From Shewanella psychrophila (GTDB lineage Bacteria; Pseudomonadota; Gammaproteobacteria; Enterobacterales; Shewanellaceae): DNA of 64,000 nucleotides. Below, piece by piece: positions 41,118 through 50,486 of the stretch (position 1 is the first letter of the stretch; each line of letters starts with the position of its first letter). The position numbers and the translations under genes were made by a program. A model generated the notes under the pieces. That model saw only the letters and a program-made list of their open reading frames with translations, was not told the origin of the DNA and ran no database searches. The stretch spans positions 2,728,001-2,792,000 of the forward strand of contig NZ_CP014782.1 of the NCBI RefSeq assembly GCF_002005305.1, written 5' to 3'.

Positions 41118-42209
41118 TTATGCATTAACGACTTTTAGCATATCAAATCGGGACGGTAATACGTGAGTTAATAATGTCGATCCTTCACGTAAAATCTGCT
41201 CAGTGGTTGCCCAATCCATACAGGCATCAGTGACTGAAACCCCGTAGTCCAATTCATTCATGGGTTTATCACTGCTCTGTCGCCCTTCATTGAGGTGACT
41301 CTCGAGCATAACACCTATGATAGATTGATTACCCTGCAGGATCTGCTCGAATATATCTTCACAGACCCCCTGCTGTTTCCTATGATCTTTTAAGGAATTG
41401 CCATGGCTGCAATCGACAATCAAACGAGCGTTAAGCTTAGCTGCATGTAACTGACGTTCGCATTCGGCAACGCTCTGTGCATCGTAATTAGGTGTCTTAC
41501 CGCCACGTAAGATCACGTGACCATCAGGGTTACCCGCCGTTTGCAGTAACGCCACCTGACCCTGTTGATTGATGCCCATAAACCTGTGTCCACTCGCAGC
41601 AGACTCCAGTGCATTGATGGCAACACCAAGCTTGCCGTCGGTGCCATTTTTAAAGCCCACTGGCATAGACAAACCTGAAGCCATCTCTCTGTGAGTTTGC
41701 GATTCTGTAGTACGTGCGCCGATGGCAGACCAGGTGACCAGTTCTGACATGTATTGAGGGCTGATAGGATCTAGGGCCTCAGTCGCCACAGGCAAACCTA
41801 AATCGGCAAGCCAGATCATCAGCTCACGCGCTTGACGCAAACCTTTTTCGACATCGAATGACTCATCCATATCAGGATCATTGATCATGCCTTTCCAGCC
41901 CACAGTGGTTCTGGGCTTCTCGAAGTAGACCCGCATCAGGATGTAGAACTCACCACTCAATTCATCATGTAGCTTCTTAAGCCTGAGGGCATACTCTTTC
42001 GCGGACTCGATATCATGGATTGAACAAGGACCTGTCACAATCAAGACTCGGCTATCACGCTTATGTACGATATCGGCAACGGTCTTACGGGCATTAAGCA
42101 CGTAGTGATATGCATCTCTTGATAGCGGTAGTTCAAGCTTCAACTCCTCTGGAGTCACCAATACTTTCTCTGAACTGATATGAACGTTATTAATCGTATC
42201 TTGCTGCAT
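41118..42209 (-). CDS. aroF: 3-deoxy-7-phosphoheptulonate (DAHP) synthase
   Basis: Condenses phosphoenolpyruvate and erythrose 4-phosphate, the first step of the aromatic pathway. Class I-alpha signatures: VTGPCSIHD (metal Cys), MRVYFEKPRTTVGWKG, IGARTTESQTHRE, ILRGGKTPNYD and IVDCSHGNS (metal His). The ATG at 42209 follows AGGTGGGTAGT; a GTG three codons earlier is less likely. Coupling to tyrA points to the Tyr-sensitive isoenzyme AroF, although feedback specificity cannot be read directly. Confidence 0.93.
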   Translation of the reverse strand: MQQDTINNVHISSEKVLVTPEELKLELPLSRDAYHYVLNARKTVADIVHKRDSRVLIVTGPCSIHDIESAKEYALRLKKLHDELSGEFYILMRVYFEKPRTTVGWKGMINDPDMDESFDVEKGLRQARELMIWLADLGLPVATEALDPISPQYMSELVTWSAIGARTTESQTHREMASGLSMPVGFKNGTDGKLGVAINALESAASGHRFMGINQQGQVALLQTAGNPDGHVILRGGKTPNYDAQSVAECERQLHAAKLNARLIVDCSHGNSLKDHRKQQGVCEDIFEQILQGNQSIIGVMLESHLNEGRQSSDKPMNELDYGVSVTDACMDWATTEQILREGSTLLTHVLPSRFDMLKVVNA

Positions 42210-42372
42210 ACTACCCACCTAAGGCCTATCCGTTATTAATCGATTTCGACATAACTTGTATCGTCGTACTGCTACACCATTACACTTGTGAGCTAACTAT
42301 GCCTACAGATTAAAATAAGATCAAGCATGATCTGCAAACTAAAGAAAAATTCATGGAATAAAGGGAAAATGT

Positions 42373-42734
42373 CTTAGCCTTGTCTCTAGCCTTTCTGCTA
42401 AAAATGGATTCCGGCCATAAGCATGCCGGAATGACCTGTAACTTTGATTTGCTCTTGTACTTACGACTTTCTCAGCTCTATCTCGAGACTTATAACTTTC
42501 TCAGCCTTATCTTTAGCTCGCAACTCGGAACTTTCTTAGCCTTGCCTCGAGCCTTTCAACTCAAACTGGATTCCGGCCACAAGCATACCGGAATGACCTG
42601 TGGTTTGGATTTACACTTAGCCTGACGACTTTCTCAGCTCTATCTCGAGACTTATAACTTTCTCAGCTCTATCTTTAACTCACGACTCGACACTTTCTTA
42701 GCTTTGTCTCGAAACTTTCTCGCCCCAAGATCAC
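42373..42734. repeat. Tandem repeat, 162-bp period, 2.2 copies
   Basis: Units begin at CTTAGCC near 42373, 42535 and 42697; the last is partial. Each full unit holds the palindrome ATTCCGGC-N9-GCCGGAAT (one mismatch in unit 2) followed by GACCTG, then AT-rich stretches with ACTTTCTCAGCTCTATCT. The rest of the 581-bp gap between aroF and rplS holds the rplS terminator and the aroF promoter region. The period is a multiple of three, so an 81-codon open frame appears by chance; it has no gene-like start or relatives. Confidence 0.93.
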
Positions 42735-42760
42735 AAAAACCCGCCATAAGGCGGGTTATT
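42735..42760 (-). terminator. Terminator of rpsP-rimM-trmD-rplS
   Basis: On the minus strand ACCCGCC-TTAT-GGCGGGT is followed by TTTTTG, about 40 bp after rplS. Confidence 0.88.
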
Positions 42761-42799
42761 GTGCGAACACTGCATCTTTTTCTTACTGCATACTACTAA

Positions 42800-43153
42800 T
42801 TACTTAGTAGAAAGCTTCTCACGGATACGTGCAGACTTACCTGAACGCTCACGTAAGTAGTAAAGCTTGGCACGACGAACACGGCCGCGACGCTTAACTT
42901 CGATGCTAGAGATGATTGGGCTGTGAATCTGGAACGCACGCTCAACACCTTCACCATTAGAGATCTTACGTACTGTGAATGCAGAGTGAACGCCACGGTT
43001 ACGCTTAGCGATTACAACGCCTTCGAACGCCTGTAGACGCTCTTTACCGCCTTCTACAACACGTACTTTAACAACTACTGTGTCACCTGCACCAAACTCT
43101 GGTACATCTTGCTTCATTTGCTCTTCGTTGAGCATTTTAATGATGTTATTCAT
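42800..43153 (-). CDS. rplS: 50S ribosomal protein L19
   Basis: Protein at the 30S-50S interface, 117 residues. Signatures FGAGDTVVVKVRVVEGGKER, FEGVVIAKRNRG and VKRRGRVRRAKLYYLRERSGK leave no doubt. It is the last gene of the conserved rpsP-rimM-trmD-rplS operon, 53 bp after trmD. Confidence 0.98.
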   Translation of the reverse strand: MNNIIKMLNEEQMKQDVPEFGAGDTVVVKVRVVEGGKERLQAFEGVVIAKRNRGVHSAFTVRKISNGEGVERAFQIHSPIISSIEVKRRGRVRRAKLYYLRERSGKSARIREKLSTK

Positions 43154-43206
43154 GAAATAAACTCCATACTAGAAATAACCGATCGTAACTATCCGCTTGG
43201 GTTCGC

Positions 43207-43935
43207 TTATTCAACAAACTCATTTAATAGCTTCGTTTGTTCGTCAGTCAGAGCTAGATTTTCTAATAAATCTGGTCGTCTTAACAAAGTTCTACCGAGA
43301 CTTTGCTGTAGACGCCAGCGTCTAATATGTTCGTGGTTGCCACTTAATAAGACTGCCGGTACATCTAAACCATCCAAGCTTTCAGGACGAGTATAGTGGG
43401 GGCAATCCAATAATCCGTCAGAGAAGGAATCCTGCTCCGCCGAGGCTTTTTTTCCTAGTACACCAGGAACCAGCCGTGATACTGAATCAATCAAAGCCAT
43501 CGCAGGAAGTTCACCGCCCGAAAGCACGTAATCTCCGATTGACCACTCTTCATCCACTTCAGTCTGAATGATGCGCTCATCAATACCTTCGTACCGACCA
43601 CACACCAAAACCAAACTGTCGTACTTAGCTAACTCTTCGACGCCTTGCTGTGTCAGCTTGCGCCCCTGAGGAGAAAGATAAATAACCTTCGCACTGTCGC
43701 CAGTCGCAGCTTTCGCTGCATGAATGGCGTCGCGTAATGGTTGCACCATCATCAACATACCAGGGCCACCACCGTAAGGGCGGTCATCCACTGTATTATG
43801 TTTATCATGGGTGAAATCACGAGGATTCCACGTTTGCAACTCCAGCAGGCCATTTTTAACGGCCCGACCCGTTACTCCAAAGTCTGTTACGGCGCGAAAC
43901 ATCTCAGGAAACAGGGTTACTACCCCTAACCGCAT
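43207..43935 (-). CDS. trmD: tRNA (guanine-N1)-methyltransferase
   Basis: SPOUT methyltransferase that makes m1G37 in tRNAs and so prevents +1 frameshifts. The 242 residues are typical. MRLGVVTLFPEMF, DDRPYGGGPGMLMMVQPL, VCGRYEGIDERI and IGDYVLSGGELPAMALIDSV are the knot and S-adenosylmethionine-binding motifs. It lies 15 bp after rimM. Confidence 0.98.
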   Translation of the reverse strand: MRLGVVTLFPEMFRAVTDFGVTGRAVKNGLLELQTWNPRDFTHDKHNTVDDRPYGGGPGMLMMVQPLRDAIHAAKAATGDSAKVIYLSPQGRKLTQQGVEELAKYDSLVLVCGRYEGIDERIIQTEVDEEWSIGDYVLSGGELPAMALIDSVSRLVPGVLGKKASAEQDSFSDGLLDCPHYTRPESLDGLDVPAVLLSGNHEHIRRWRLQQSLGRTLLRRPDLLENLALTDEQTKLLNEFVE

Positions 43936-43950
43936 ATGTTCTACCTCGAC

Positions 43951-44481
43951 TTAAAAGTCCGGATCCCAATCCACTGTGATCTGTTTTTCCGTCAAGTTCA
44001 CTTCAACGATGAACTGTTCGGTGACAAAGGGGATCATACGTTCCGCTTTGCCGAAGCCATCTTTTGCGTTAGCTTTAACTAAGAGCACGTCATTTGATCC
44101 TGTTTCCACGATCTCCTGCACCTTGCCCATGTTATAACCTTTGGTATTAACCACTTCACAACCAATAAGATCTCGCCAGTAGAATTCATCTTCCGGCAAG
44201 GTCTCCATCTGCTGCGGAGTGACCGCAATCTCACAATTTGTGAGCATTTGCGCCTGATCCCGAGTTTCTACACCTTCAAGGGAAGCAACAACTGCCTTAC
44301 CCTGAAAGCGCCACTGCAGCACCTTAACCTCGCGCCATTCACCTTGCTCTTTAATCAACCAAGGAGAATAGTCAAAAATACCTTCAACAGAATCGGTATA
44401 GGTAGTGATCTTCAACCAACCCTTAATGCCATGACTGGATCCTAATTTCCCCAGTACGACAGGTTCTTGTTTACTACTCAT
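43951..44481 (-). CDS. rimM: 16S rRNA processing protein RimM
   Basis: 30S maturation factor that helps form the head of the small subunit. About 176 residues with the N-terminal LGKLGSSHGIKGWLKI motif and the C-terminal PRC-barrel (FYWRDLIGCEVVNTKGY, IPFVTEQFIVEVNL). The ATG at 44481 follows AAGG at 9 bp; a TTG one codon earlier is also possible. It lies between rpsP and trmD. Confidence 0.97.
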   Translation of the reverse strand: MSSKQEPVVLGKLGSSHGIKGWLKITTYTDSVEGIFDYSPWLIKEQGEWREVKVLQWRFQGKAVVASLEGVETRDQAQMLTNCEIAVTPQQMETLPEDEFYWRDLIGCEVVNTKGYNMGKVQEIVETGSNDVLLVKANAKDGFGKAERMIPFVTEQFIVEVNLTEKQITVDWDPDF

Positions 44482-44501
44482 CAATCTATACCTTAACGCA
44501 A

Positions 44502-44753
44502 TTAAGCAGCAGCTTTACGCGCGTCTTTGATCAACTTAGCTACACGTTCAGATGTAGTAGCACCAGTTGCAACCCAGTGCTCAACGCGAGCTAGGTCTAA
44601 ACGTAGAGTTTCTTCCTGGCCACGAGCCATTGGGTTGAAGAAACCAACACGTTCGATGAAACGACCGTCACGAGCCTTACGGCTATCAGCAACTACGATG
44701 TTGTAAAATGGACGCTTTTTTGCGCCGCCACGAGCTAAACGAATGGTAACCAT
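44502..44753 (-). CDS. rpsP: 30S ribosomal protein S16
   Basis: Small-subunit assembly protein. The start at ATG 44753 (MVTIRLARGGAKKRPFYNIV) gives 83 residues, the normal length, with GAGGAT upstream; an extension to 44786 has no support. It is the first gene of its operon; the promoter must lie in 44754-45045. Confidence 0.97.
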   Translation of the reverse strand: MVTIRLARGGAKKRPFYNIVVADSRKARDGRFIERVGFFNPMARGQEETLRLDLARVEHWVATGATTSERVAKLIKDARKAAA

Positions 44754-44914
44754 GCGTCTTTTATCCTCTAATGATTTGCTTCTCAAGAAGCAAAAATAAA
44801 AACTGGAACTCCGTGTTCGCGAAGAGTCCCAGATAGAAAGCCGGACGATTTTACCTTACTCGCCGACGAATGCAACCAATTAGATGATTTTTACACCTAA
44901 TGTTTACTGAAAAC

Positions 44915-44955
44915 AAAAAGCCCACAGACAACAATATTAGCATCTGTAGGCTTAA
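44915..44955 (-). terminator. Terminator of ffh
   Basis: On the minus strand AAGCC-(T)-ACAGA ... TCTGT-(G)-GGCTT is followed by TTTT, about 90 bp after ffh. The loop is long (about 15 bases) and the stem has one mismatch. Confidence 0.7.
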
Positions 44956-45045
44956 AAACAGGATACTCTGTAGTCTATTTCAACGTACAGACAGCATCAT
45001 TTTGATGGGAAAGTGCTACTAATACCAGCCAACCAGCCTTATTTA

Positions 45046-46419
45046 TTAACGACCCGGCATCTTCATTCCTGGTGGTAGCATGCCACTCATGCCACGCATC
45101 ATCTTCTTCATACCGCCTTTTGCAGACATCTTCTTCATCATCTTCTGCATCTGAGTGAACTGTTTTAGCAAACGGTTCACATCTTGGATTTGCGTACCTG
45201 AACCCATGGCAATTCTGCGCTTGCGTGAACCCTTAATGATATCTGGACGCTTACGCTCACCCGCAGTCATAGAGTTGATGATGGCTTCCATCTGATTGGT
45301 CATCTTGCCATTCTGCACTTGAGCAAGCGCCTCTGGTGGCAATTGGCCGACACCAGGCATTTTTTCAATCATGCCCATCATGCCACCCATGTTCTTCATC
45401 TGCTGCAACTGTTCACGGAAATCTTCGAGATCGAAGCTACCGCCCTTCTTCACTTTAGCAGCAAGCTTCATCGCCTTGTCTTTGTCGACGCCGCGCTCAA
45501 CTTCTTCGATCAGTGAAAGTACATCACCCATGCCGAGAATACGTGAAGCCACACGATCCGGATGAAAGGCCTCTAAGGCGTCAGTTTTCTCACCCACACC
45601 TAAGAACTTAATAGGCTTGCCGGTAATGTGACGAATGGACAGAGCCGCACCGCCGCGAGCATCACCATCGACTTTTGTCAGTACAACACCGGTTAAGGGA
45701 AGTGCTTCATTGAAGGCTTTAGCCGTGTTAGCCGCATCCTGACCCGTCATGGCATCGACAACAAACAGAGTCTCGACAGGATTTACCGCAGCATGGAGTG
45801 CCTTAATCTCATCCATCATGCTTTCATCAACATGCAGACGACCCGCTGTATCGACAATCACAACATCGATGAATTTCAGCTTGGCATGAGCCAACGCCGC
45901 GTTAACGATATCAATAGGCTTTTGGCTGACATCCGATGGGAAGAATTGCACTTCAACTTCGGTAGCCAAGGTCTCAAGCTGTTTAATCGCCGCCGGACGG
46001 TATACATCGGCACTCACGACTAATACAGATTTCTTCTCACGCTCACGCAGGAATTTACCCAGTTTAGCAACACTGGTCGTTTTACCCGCACCTTGAAGAC
46101 CCGCCATCATGATCACAGCTGGCGGCTGGGCTGAGAGATTCAGGCCTTCGTTGGCCTCACCCATGGCATTTTCAAGTTCGTTTTGAACTATCTTGATGAA
46201 TGCTTGACCCGGACTCAGACTCTTTGAGACCTCCTGACCAACGGCACGCTCTTTGACTCTGTTAACGAAGTCACGTACAACAGGCAAGGCAACATCGGCC
46301 TCAAGCAGTGCCATACGCACTTCTCGTAGAGTATCCTTAACATTATCTTCTGTTAAGCGACCACGACCGCTGATATTTTTCAGCGTGCGTGACAATCTGT
46401 CCGTTAGGTTCTCAAACAT
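45046..46419 (-). CDS. ffh: Signal recognition particle protein Ffh
   Basis: SRP54 GTPase that, with 4.5S RNA, targets nascent membrane proteins to FtsY. The N domain comes first. The G domain shows GLQGAGKTTSVAKLGKFL, DTAGRLHVDE and LTKVDGDARGGAALS. The Met-rich M domain follows (about 330-457), ending in repeated KKMMKKMSAKGGMKKMMRG. The 457 residues match E. coli (453). It is divergent from ypjD and upstream of rpsP on the same strand. Confidence 0.98.
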   Translation of the reverse strand: MFENLTDRLSRTLKNISGRGRLTEDNVKDTLREVRMALLEADVALPVVRDFVNRVKERAVGQEVSKSLSPGQAFIKIVQNELENAMGEANEGLNLSAQPPAVIMMAGLQGAGKTTSVAKLGKFLREREKKSVLVVSADVYRPAAIKQLETLATEVEVQFFPSDVSQKPIDIVNAALAHAKLKFIDVVIVDTAGRLHVDESMMDEIKALHAAVNPVETLFVVDAMTGQDAANTAKAFNEALPLTGVVLTKVDGDARGGAALSIRHITGKPIKFLGVGEKTDALEAFHPDRVASRILGMGDVLSLIEEVERGVDKDKAMKLAAKVKKGGSFDLEDFREQLQQMKNMGGMMGMIEKMPGVGQLPPEALAQVQNGKMTNQMEAIINSMTAGERKRPDIIKGSRKRRIAMGSGTQIQDVNRLLKQFTQMQKMMKKMSAKGGMKKMMRGMSGMLPPGMKMPGR

Positions 46420-46725
46420 TATCGCGTTCTTACCATTTAGAATTTATATTAATGAGCAGTATTATAGCGATGCCCAGATAATATGCTACTGCTATGGTGC
46501 AAGATATCCAGCACTCGTAGACCATAACATTTAGACTAAAGTGCAAAACTTTGGTCTAACGCTCAGAAAGCACTAATTTTTGTACCTATACCTACTGCAC
46601 AACTCACCTTAGCTCGTGTTACTCTAGGAGTAACATTAAAAAGATGACTTTGCTTGCTTCTCACCCTTCGCATTTGTAGTGAGTTAAGCTGCCCCCTAGC
46701 AAACAAAACGATAGGTCAATACTCA

Positions 46726-47514
46726 ATGGTTTTATTTTCCGCTTCAGCCATGTTCTTTTACTCCATAGCCTTAGTGCTGGTGGCCAGTCGCCTGTTTCAT
46801 GCCGAAGGGCCTAATCGCCGTCTTGTTGCTGGTTTTGCCGCAATTGGAGTGGTGCTTCATGCAGCAGCTTTATCTCAGGCAATCCTGACCACAGATGGAC
46901 AAAATTTTAGCCTGACCAATGTCATCTCTATGGTGAATTGGATCATTGCCTTCAGCTTCACCGTCTTATTATTCAGACTCAAGATGATTGTCGTAGTGCC
47001 GGTTGTGTATGCCTGCTCCGTCATCTCGGTGGCATTGCTCTGGTTGCTTCCACCCCAATACATCACTCACTTTGAGATCCATCCCGACATATTAGTCCAT
47101 GTCGTTCTATCATTGATGGCCTATAGCGCCTTGATGATTGCCGCGCTTTATGCCATACAGCTAGCGATAATTCAACACAGATTAAAGAGTAAGAAGTTAA
47201 TGATGAGCCCGTCAATGCCACCTCTGATGACAGTTGAAAAACAACTTTATCATCTGGTGATTGTTGGCGTTATCTTATTGAGTCTCTCTCTCGCCACCGG
47301 CTTTATCTTCCTCGATGATATGTTCGAAGAGGGCAAGGGTCACAAGGCAGTGCTGTCTATACTGGCCTGGTTTACCTATATTTCCATGTTGGCTCAACAG
47401 TATTGGGTAGGCTGTAAAATAAGAACCGCCGTGCTTTATACCCTCACAGGTGCCGTCATGTTGTCACTGGCCTATTTTGGTGCCAGAATTGTTAAAGAGC
47501 TAATATTATCTTAA
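46726..47514 (+). CDS. ypjD: Cytochrome c assembly-type membrane protein YpjD
   Basis: An integral membrane protein of about 262 residues with eight hydrophobic helices, of the CcsA/CcmC-like group. The region around HPDILVHVVLSLMAYSALMIAALYA and the late His/Trp-rich loops correspond to the haem-handling part of that family, though the exact function of YpjD is not established. The start at 46726 (MVLFSASAMFFYS) follows AGGTCAATACTCA; upstream codons to 46654 are not membrane-like. Between ffh and a corB-like gene, as in E. coli. Confidence 0.88.
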   Translation: MVLFSASAMFFYSIALVLVASRLFHAEGPNRRLVAGFAAIGVVLHAAALSQAILTTDGQNFSLTNVISMVNWIIAFSFTVLLFRLKMIVVVPVVYACSVISVALLWLLPPQYITHFEIHPDILVHVVLSLMAYSALMIAALYAIQLAIIQHRLKSKKLMMSPSMPPLMTVEKQLYHLVIVGVILLSLSLATGFIFLDDMFEEGKGHKAVLSILAWFTYISMLAQQYWVGCKIRTAVLYTLTGAVMLSLAYFGARIVKELILS

Positions 47515-47737
47515 TAATTTCAACAACTAACTCTTTATATGCGCTGCGTTTCCCCCTGCGCATATAGACGGGCGAACTTGACACAAAACTCAAATCATTG
47601 TAATTACTACCCTTTGAATAAAAAAACTAAAGCACAGACATACCTAAAATTCAGATAAGCTAACAGTTATAGCGAAAACTGAATTGCAGATGTCGTAACC
47701 AATTTCAGATGTTTTAGTCAACTAATGGAGCTCCTTT

Positions 47738-49024
47738 TTGGACGCCATATCAACCAGCGCACTGCTCATCATTCTTGTCGTGTTACTCATCATCTCAGCC
47801 TATTTTTCGGGCTCAGAAACCGCCATGATGACCCTGAACCGCTATCGACTTAAACATTTAGCTTCAAGCGGCCATCAGGGCGCAAAACGCGCGATGAAAT
47901 TACTGGACCGACCCGACAGACTCATTGGCCTTATCCTCATAGGCAATAACTTAGTCAACATCCTCGCCTCGGCCATTGCAACTATCATAGGGATGCGACT
48001 GTTTGGCGACATGGGCGTAGCCATCTCAACTGGCGTCCTCACCTTAGTGGTACTAGTCTTCGCCGAAGTCACGCCAAAAACCGTAGCCGCACTACATCCA
48101 GAGCGTATCGCCTTCCCATCCAGCCTGCTGCTTAAATGGTTGCTGGTTATCCTCTTACCTTTGGTGAAAGCAGTAAACTTATTCACCTCTGGGTTCCTAC
48201 ACTTACTTGGAATACGTTCAGTTAAAACCTCAGACGCCCTGAGTAAAGAGGAGCTCAGAACCGTAGTTCACGAGGCTGGCGCTCTCATCCCTAGGCGCCA
48301 CCAAGAAATGCTACTGTCGATCATGGATCTTGAGAAAGTGACCGTAGAAGACATCATGATCCCTCGCTCCGAGCTATTCGCCATCAATATCAACGATGAT
48401 TTCAAGAGCATCACCAAGCAGATGATCCAGAGCCCCCACACCCGGGTCCTGCTGTTTAGAGACAATATCGACGATGCTGTCGGCTTTGTGCACCTGCGCG
48501 ATGCGCTGCGCCTGCAGTCTAAGAACCAATTCAGTAAGTCTTCCTTGCTACGAGCGGTAAAAGAGCTCTACTTCATCCCAGAAGGAACCCCTCTCAATGT
48601 GCAACTGGGTAACTTCCAGCAGAATAAGGAACGTATCGGCCTAGTAGTAGATGAATACGGTGATATTCAAGGGCTAGTCACCCTTGAGGACATACTCGAA
48701 GAGATTGTAGGGGATTTTACCACCTCATCGGAACCCACCCCGAGCGAAGAGATTAACCAACAACAAGACGGAAGCTTCCTTATCGAAGCCTGCATTAATA
48801 TTCGAGAACTCAATAAAGAGATGAAATGGGACTTCCCCACCGATGGCCCTAAGACTCTCAACGGTCTTATTGTCGAGTACCTGGAAGATATCCCAACCCC
48901 GAATACCAGCATGCGTATTTCAGGCTACCCCATCGAAGTCGTCGACGTGGCCGAAAACATGATTAAAACCGTGCGCATCATGCCTCAGCACTATGAAATT
49001 CCGAAAAAATCATCGAATAAATGA
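47738..49024 (+). CDS. CNNM/CorB-type membrane protein with CBS and CorC_HlyC domains
   Basis: A 428-residue protein related to E. coli YfjD/CorB. The N-terminal DUF21 membrane domain (about 1-190) carries SGSETAMMTLNRYRLKHLA and LIGNNLVNILASAIAT. Two CBS motifs follow (about 205-330; VTVEDIMIPRSELFAI, VVDEYGDIQGLVTLEDILEE), and a CorC_HlyC domain ends the protein. The family is linked to Mg2+/Co2+ export or resistance. The start is TTG at 47738, with GGAG seven bases upstream. It probably belongs to the ypjD transcription unit. Confidence 0.92.
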   Translation: MDAISTSALLIILVVLLIISAYFSGSETAMMTLNRYRLKHLASSGHQGAKRAMKLLDRPDRLIGLILIGNNLVNILASAIATIIGMRLFGDMGVAISTGVLTLVVLVFAEVTPKTVAALHPERIAFPSSLLLKWLLVILLPLVKAVNLFTSGFLHLLGIRSVKTSDALSKEELRTVVHEAGALIPRRHQEMLLSIMDLEKVTVEDIMIPRSELFAININDDFKSITKQMIQSPHTRVLLFRDNIDDAVGFVHLRDALRLQSKNQFSKSSLLRAVKELYFIPEGTPLNVQLGNFQQNKERIGLVVDEYGDIQGLVTLEDILEEIVGDFTTSSEPTPSEEINQQQDGSFLIEACINIRELNKEMKWDFPTDGPKTLNGLIVEYLEDIPTPNTSMRISGYPIEVVDVAENMIKTVRIMPQHYEIPKKSSNK

Positions 49025-49059
49025 TGTGATGACAATTCAGATATAAAGAGTACACACAG

Positions 49060-49084
49060 AAAAGGCGCATAATGTGCCTTTTTC
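49060..49084. terminator. Terminator between corB-like and DUF962 genes
   Basis: AAAAGGCGCAT-A-ATGTGCCTTTTT with one G-T pair, placed between two convergent genes and able to act in both directions. Confidence 0.75.
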
Positions 49085-49108
49085 ATGAAGAGAGAACAAG
49101 CAGTAAGT

Positions 49109-49654
49109 TTAAGATCTCGCCTCCCGGCGTAGAGTCTCCAAAGCACGGCGCTTTTCTACCGCCATGGGGGTTATCTGCTTATCTAACTCTTTCTCCAGCC
49201 CTAGCATAAAATACAATTCTGCCATCAGAAAAAATGGCCCAATCAATAGCTGATTAAGATCATCGACAAAGGCAGGCTTAGCCTTCTCGTATTTATGACC
49301 GATAAGCTGGAACACCCAGCCGATGACAAACACACCGATAGCTATCCACACCGCGCCTTGCACCTCGGCAACTAAGTAAGTGCTATAGAGCACAGGTAGA
49401 ATGAATAGGCTCAAGCCAATCGCCAAACTAGCATGTAGCTTAAAATAATAAATAAGTACACCAATAGCGAAAGCCGACGCCACATTGATGCTAATAGCAG
49501 GATCATCCCAAGCGAAAAAGTTAACCGGGATAAGGTTTAGTAATAAAAATATTGACCAGATGATCAAAGGAACCCCAACAAAGTGAGTCCTGATATTCTT
49601 CGAATTCAAGTGAACACTCTTATAAGTCGATAACTGCTCTTCGGCGGATTTCAT
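49109..49654 (-). CDS. DUF962/Mpo1-like membrane protein
   Basis: A 181-residue membrane protein with four to five helices. The N-terminal YKSVHLNSKNIRTHFVGVPLI and later GWVFQLIGHKYEKAKPAFVDDLNQLLIGPFF are the DUF962 hallmarks; His in VH, THF and GHKYEK probably bind iron, as proposed for yeast Mpo1, a fatty-acid alpha-oxidation dioxygenase. The ATG at 49654 follows GGGAGAAGAGCAG; an ATG at 49669 is less well placed. Confidence 0.88.
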   Translation of the reverse strand: MKSAEEQLSTYKSVHLNSKNIRTHFVGVPLIIWSIFLLLNLIPVNFFAWDDPAISINVASAFAIGVLIYYFKLHASLAIGLSLFILPVLYSTYLVAEVQGAVWIAIGVFVIGWVFQLIGHKYEKAKPAFVDDLNQLLIGPFFLMAELYFMLGLEKELDKQITPMAVEKRRALETLRREARS

Positions 49655-49911
49655 CTGCTCTTCTCCCATGGGGGCTAGGTATAATTATAGTGATTAAACT
49701 TTTCACTTCTTGTCTCGGGCAGGTTTAACCGACAGCCAAGACAAAACAAACGTTTGTTTAATTTAACACAGTATTAACCTAATGGATTTTACTCTCTTTT
49801 AACAGAGTCAATTTTTGACTTGTTGGATAACAAGTTACTTAAATATCCACTGAATTGGTTTCATTAGGCTGACTTTACACTTGGTTATTTTCAGGTAAAC
49901 ACAACTTCATT

Positions 49912-50038
49912 GCTATCTATTGCCTGCAGCAGGCTTAAGCGTAAACACTTCTGCGACACGCTGTGAATATGTCCCTATACGCTCTGCGACATCATCCCTG
50001 ATGCCGAAGGTCACAGCCGCGTTCACACCTGGTTATTT
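49912..50038 (+). repeat. Dispersed ~125-bp repeat, copy B
   Basis: Same orientation as the copy at 5224-5348: ATTGCCTGCAGCAGGCTTAA, ACTTCTGCGACACGC, GTCCCTATACGCTCTGCG, and a hairpin GACATCATCCCTGATGCC at the corresponding place. It ends in AACCAGGTG-type sequence (reverse complement). The gap 49670-50054 contains this repeat and otherwise nothing recognised. Confidence 0.8.
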
Positions 50039-50054
50039 GTTTCTTCGATTGCGA

Positions 50055-50486
50055 TCAACTGTTGTAACTCGTTTTTTGACAGAATGTATGGTAATCAACA
50101 TCAATCATATTATACAGTTCGATCAATTTCCTTTTTTCTCTACCAAGCCCACAGTAACCATCAAATAAGTAAGGCCCGCTAAAGCTATTAAAATTGATCC
50201 AGTTTGCTAACCAGCCACCATAACCGTCATATCCAACCGATTTAAAGACAACCTCGTGAGTATCAATATCATGAGTTGTATATAAATCTTCAGTTATTTT
50301 TATTGGCGTCAGGATAACTTCAGTACTCTCGAAAGTTGTTTTTACCTTCCGCCCCTCAAGATCATCCACTAACACCTCAAGTCCGGGGGTTGTGTAGCAT
50401 AAATAACCAAATTGAATTCCCCCTATGACCTCATCGCCAATCAATATCATGTAGCATGTGAACACCACCCCGATGAAACTCAGCAA
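50055..50486 (-). CDS. Orphan protein of unknown function
   Basis: About 143 residues, unknown. The first 20 residues are hydrophobic (FIGVVFTCYMILIG) and could be a signal anchor. The remainder is a beta-rich, Gly/Tyr/Asp-containing domain (GYDGYGGWLANWINF) with four to five Cys overall. The frame opens with a TTG at 50486 and has no clear Shine-Dalgarno. A 17-bp direct repeat begins at its first codon, so the 5' end may have been replaced by a repeat insertion. It lies between inverted copies B and E of the dispersed repeat. Confidence 0.5.
   Translation of the reverse strand: MLSFIGVVFTCYMILIGDEVIGGIQFGYLCYTTPGLEVLVDDLEGRKVKTTFESTEVILTPIKITEDLYTTHDIDTHEVVFKSVGYDGYGGWLANWINFNSFSGPYLFDGYCGLGREKRKLIELYNMIDVDYHTFCQKTSYNS

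Noticed and set aside
42380..42625. Plus-strand 81-codon open frame with repeated SGHKH-GMTC
   Set aside because: It is a product of the 162-bp tandem repeat, whose period is a multiple of three; no ribosome-binding site, and it lies in REP-like non-coding DNA.
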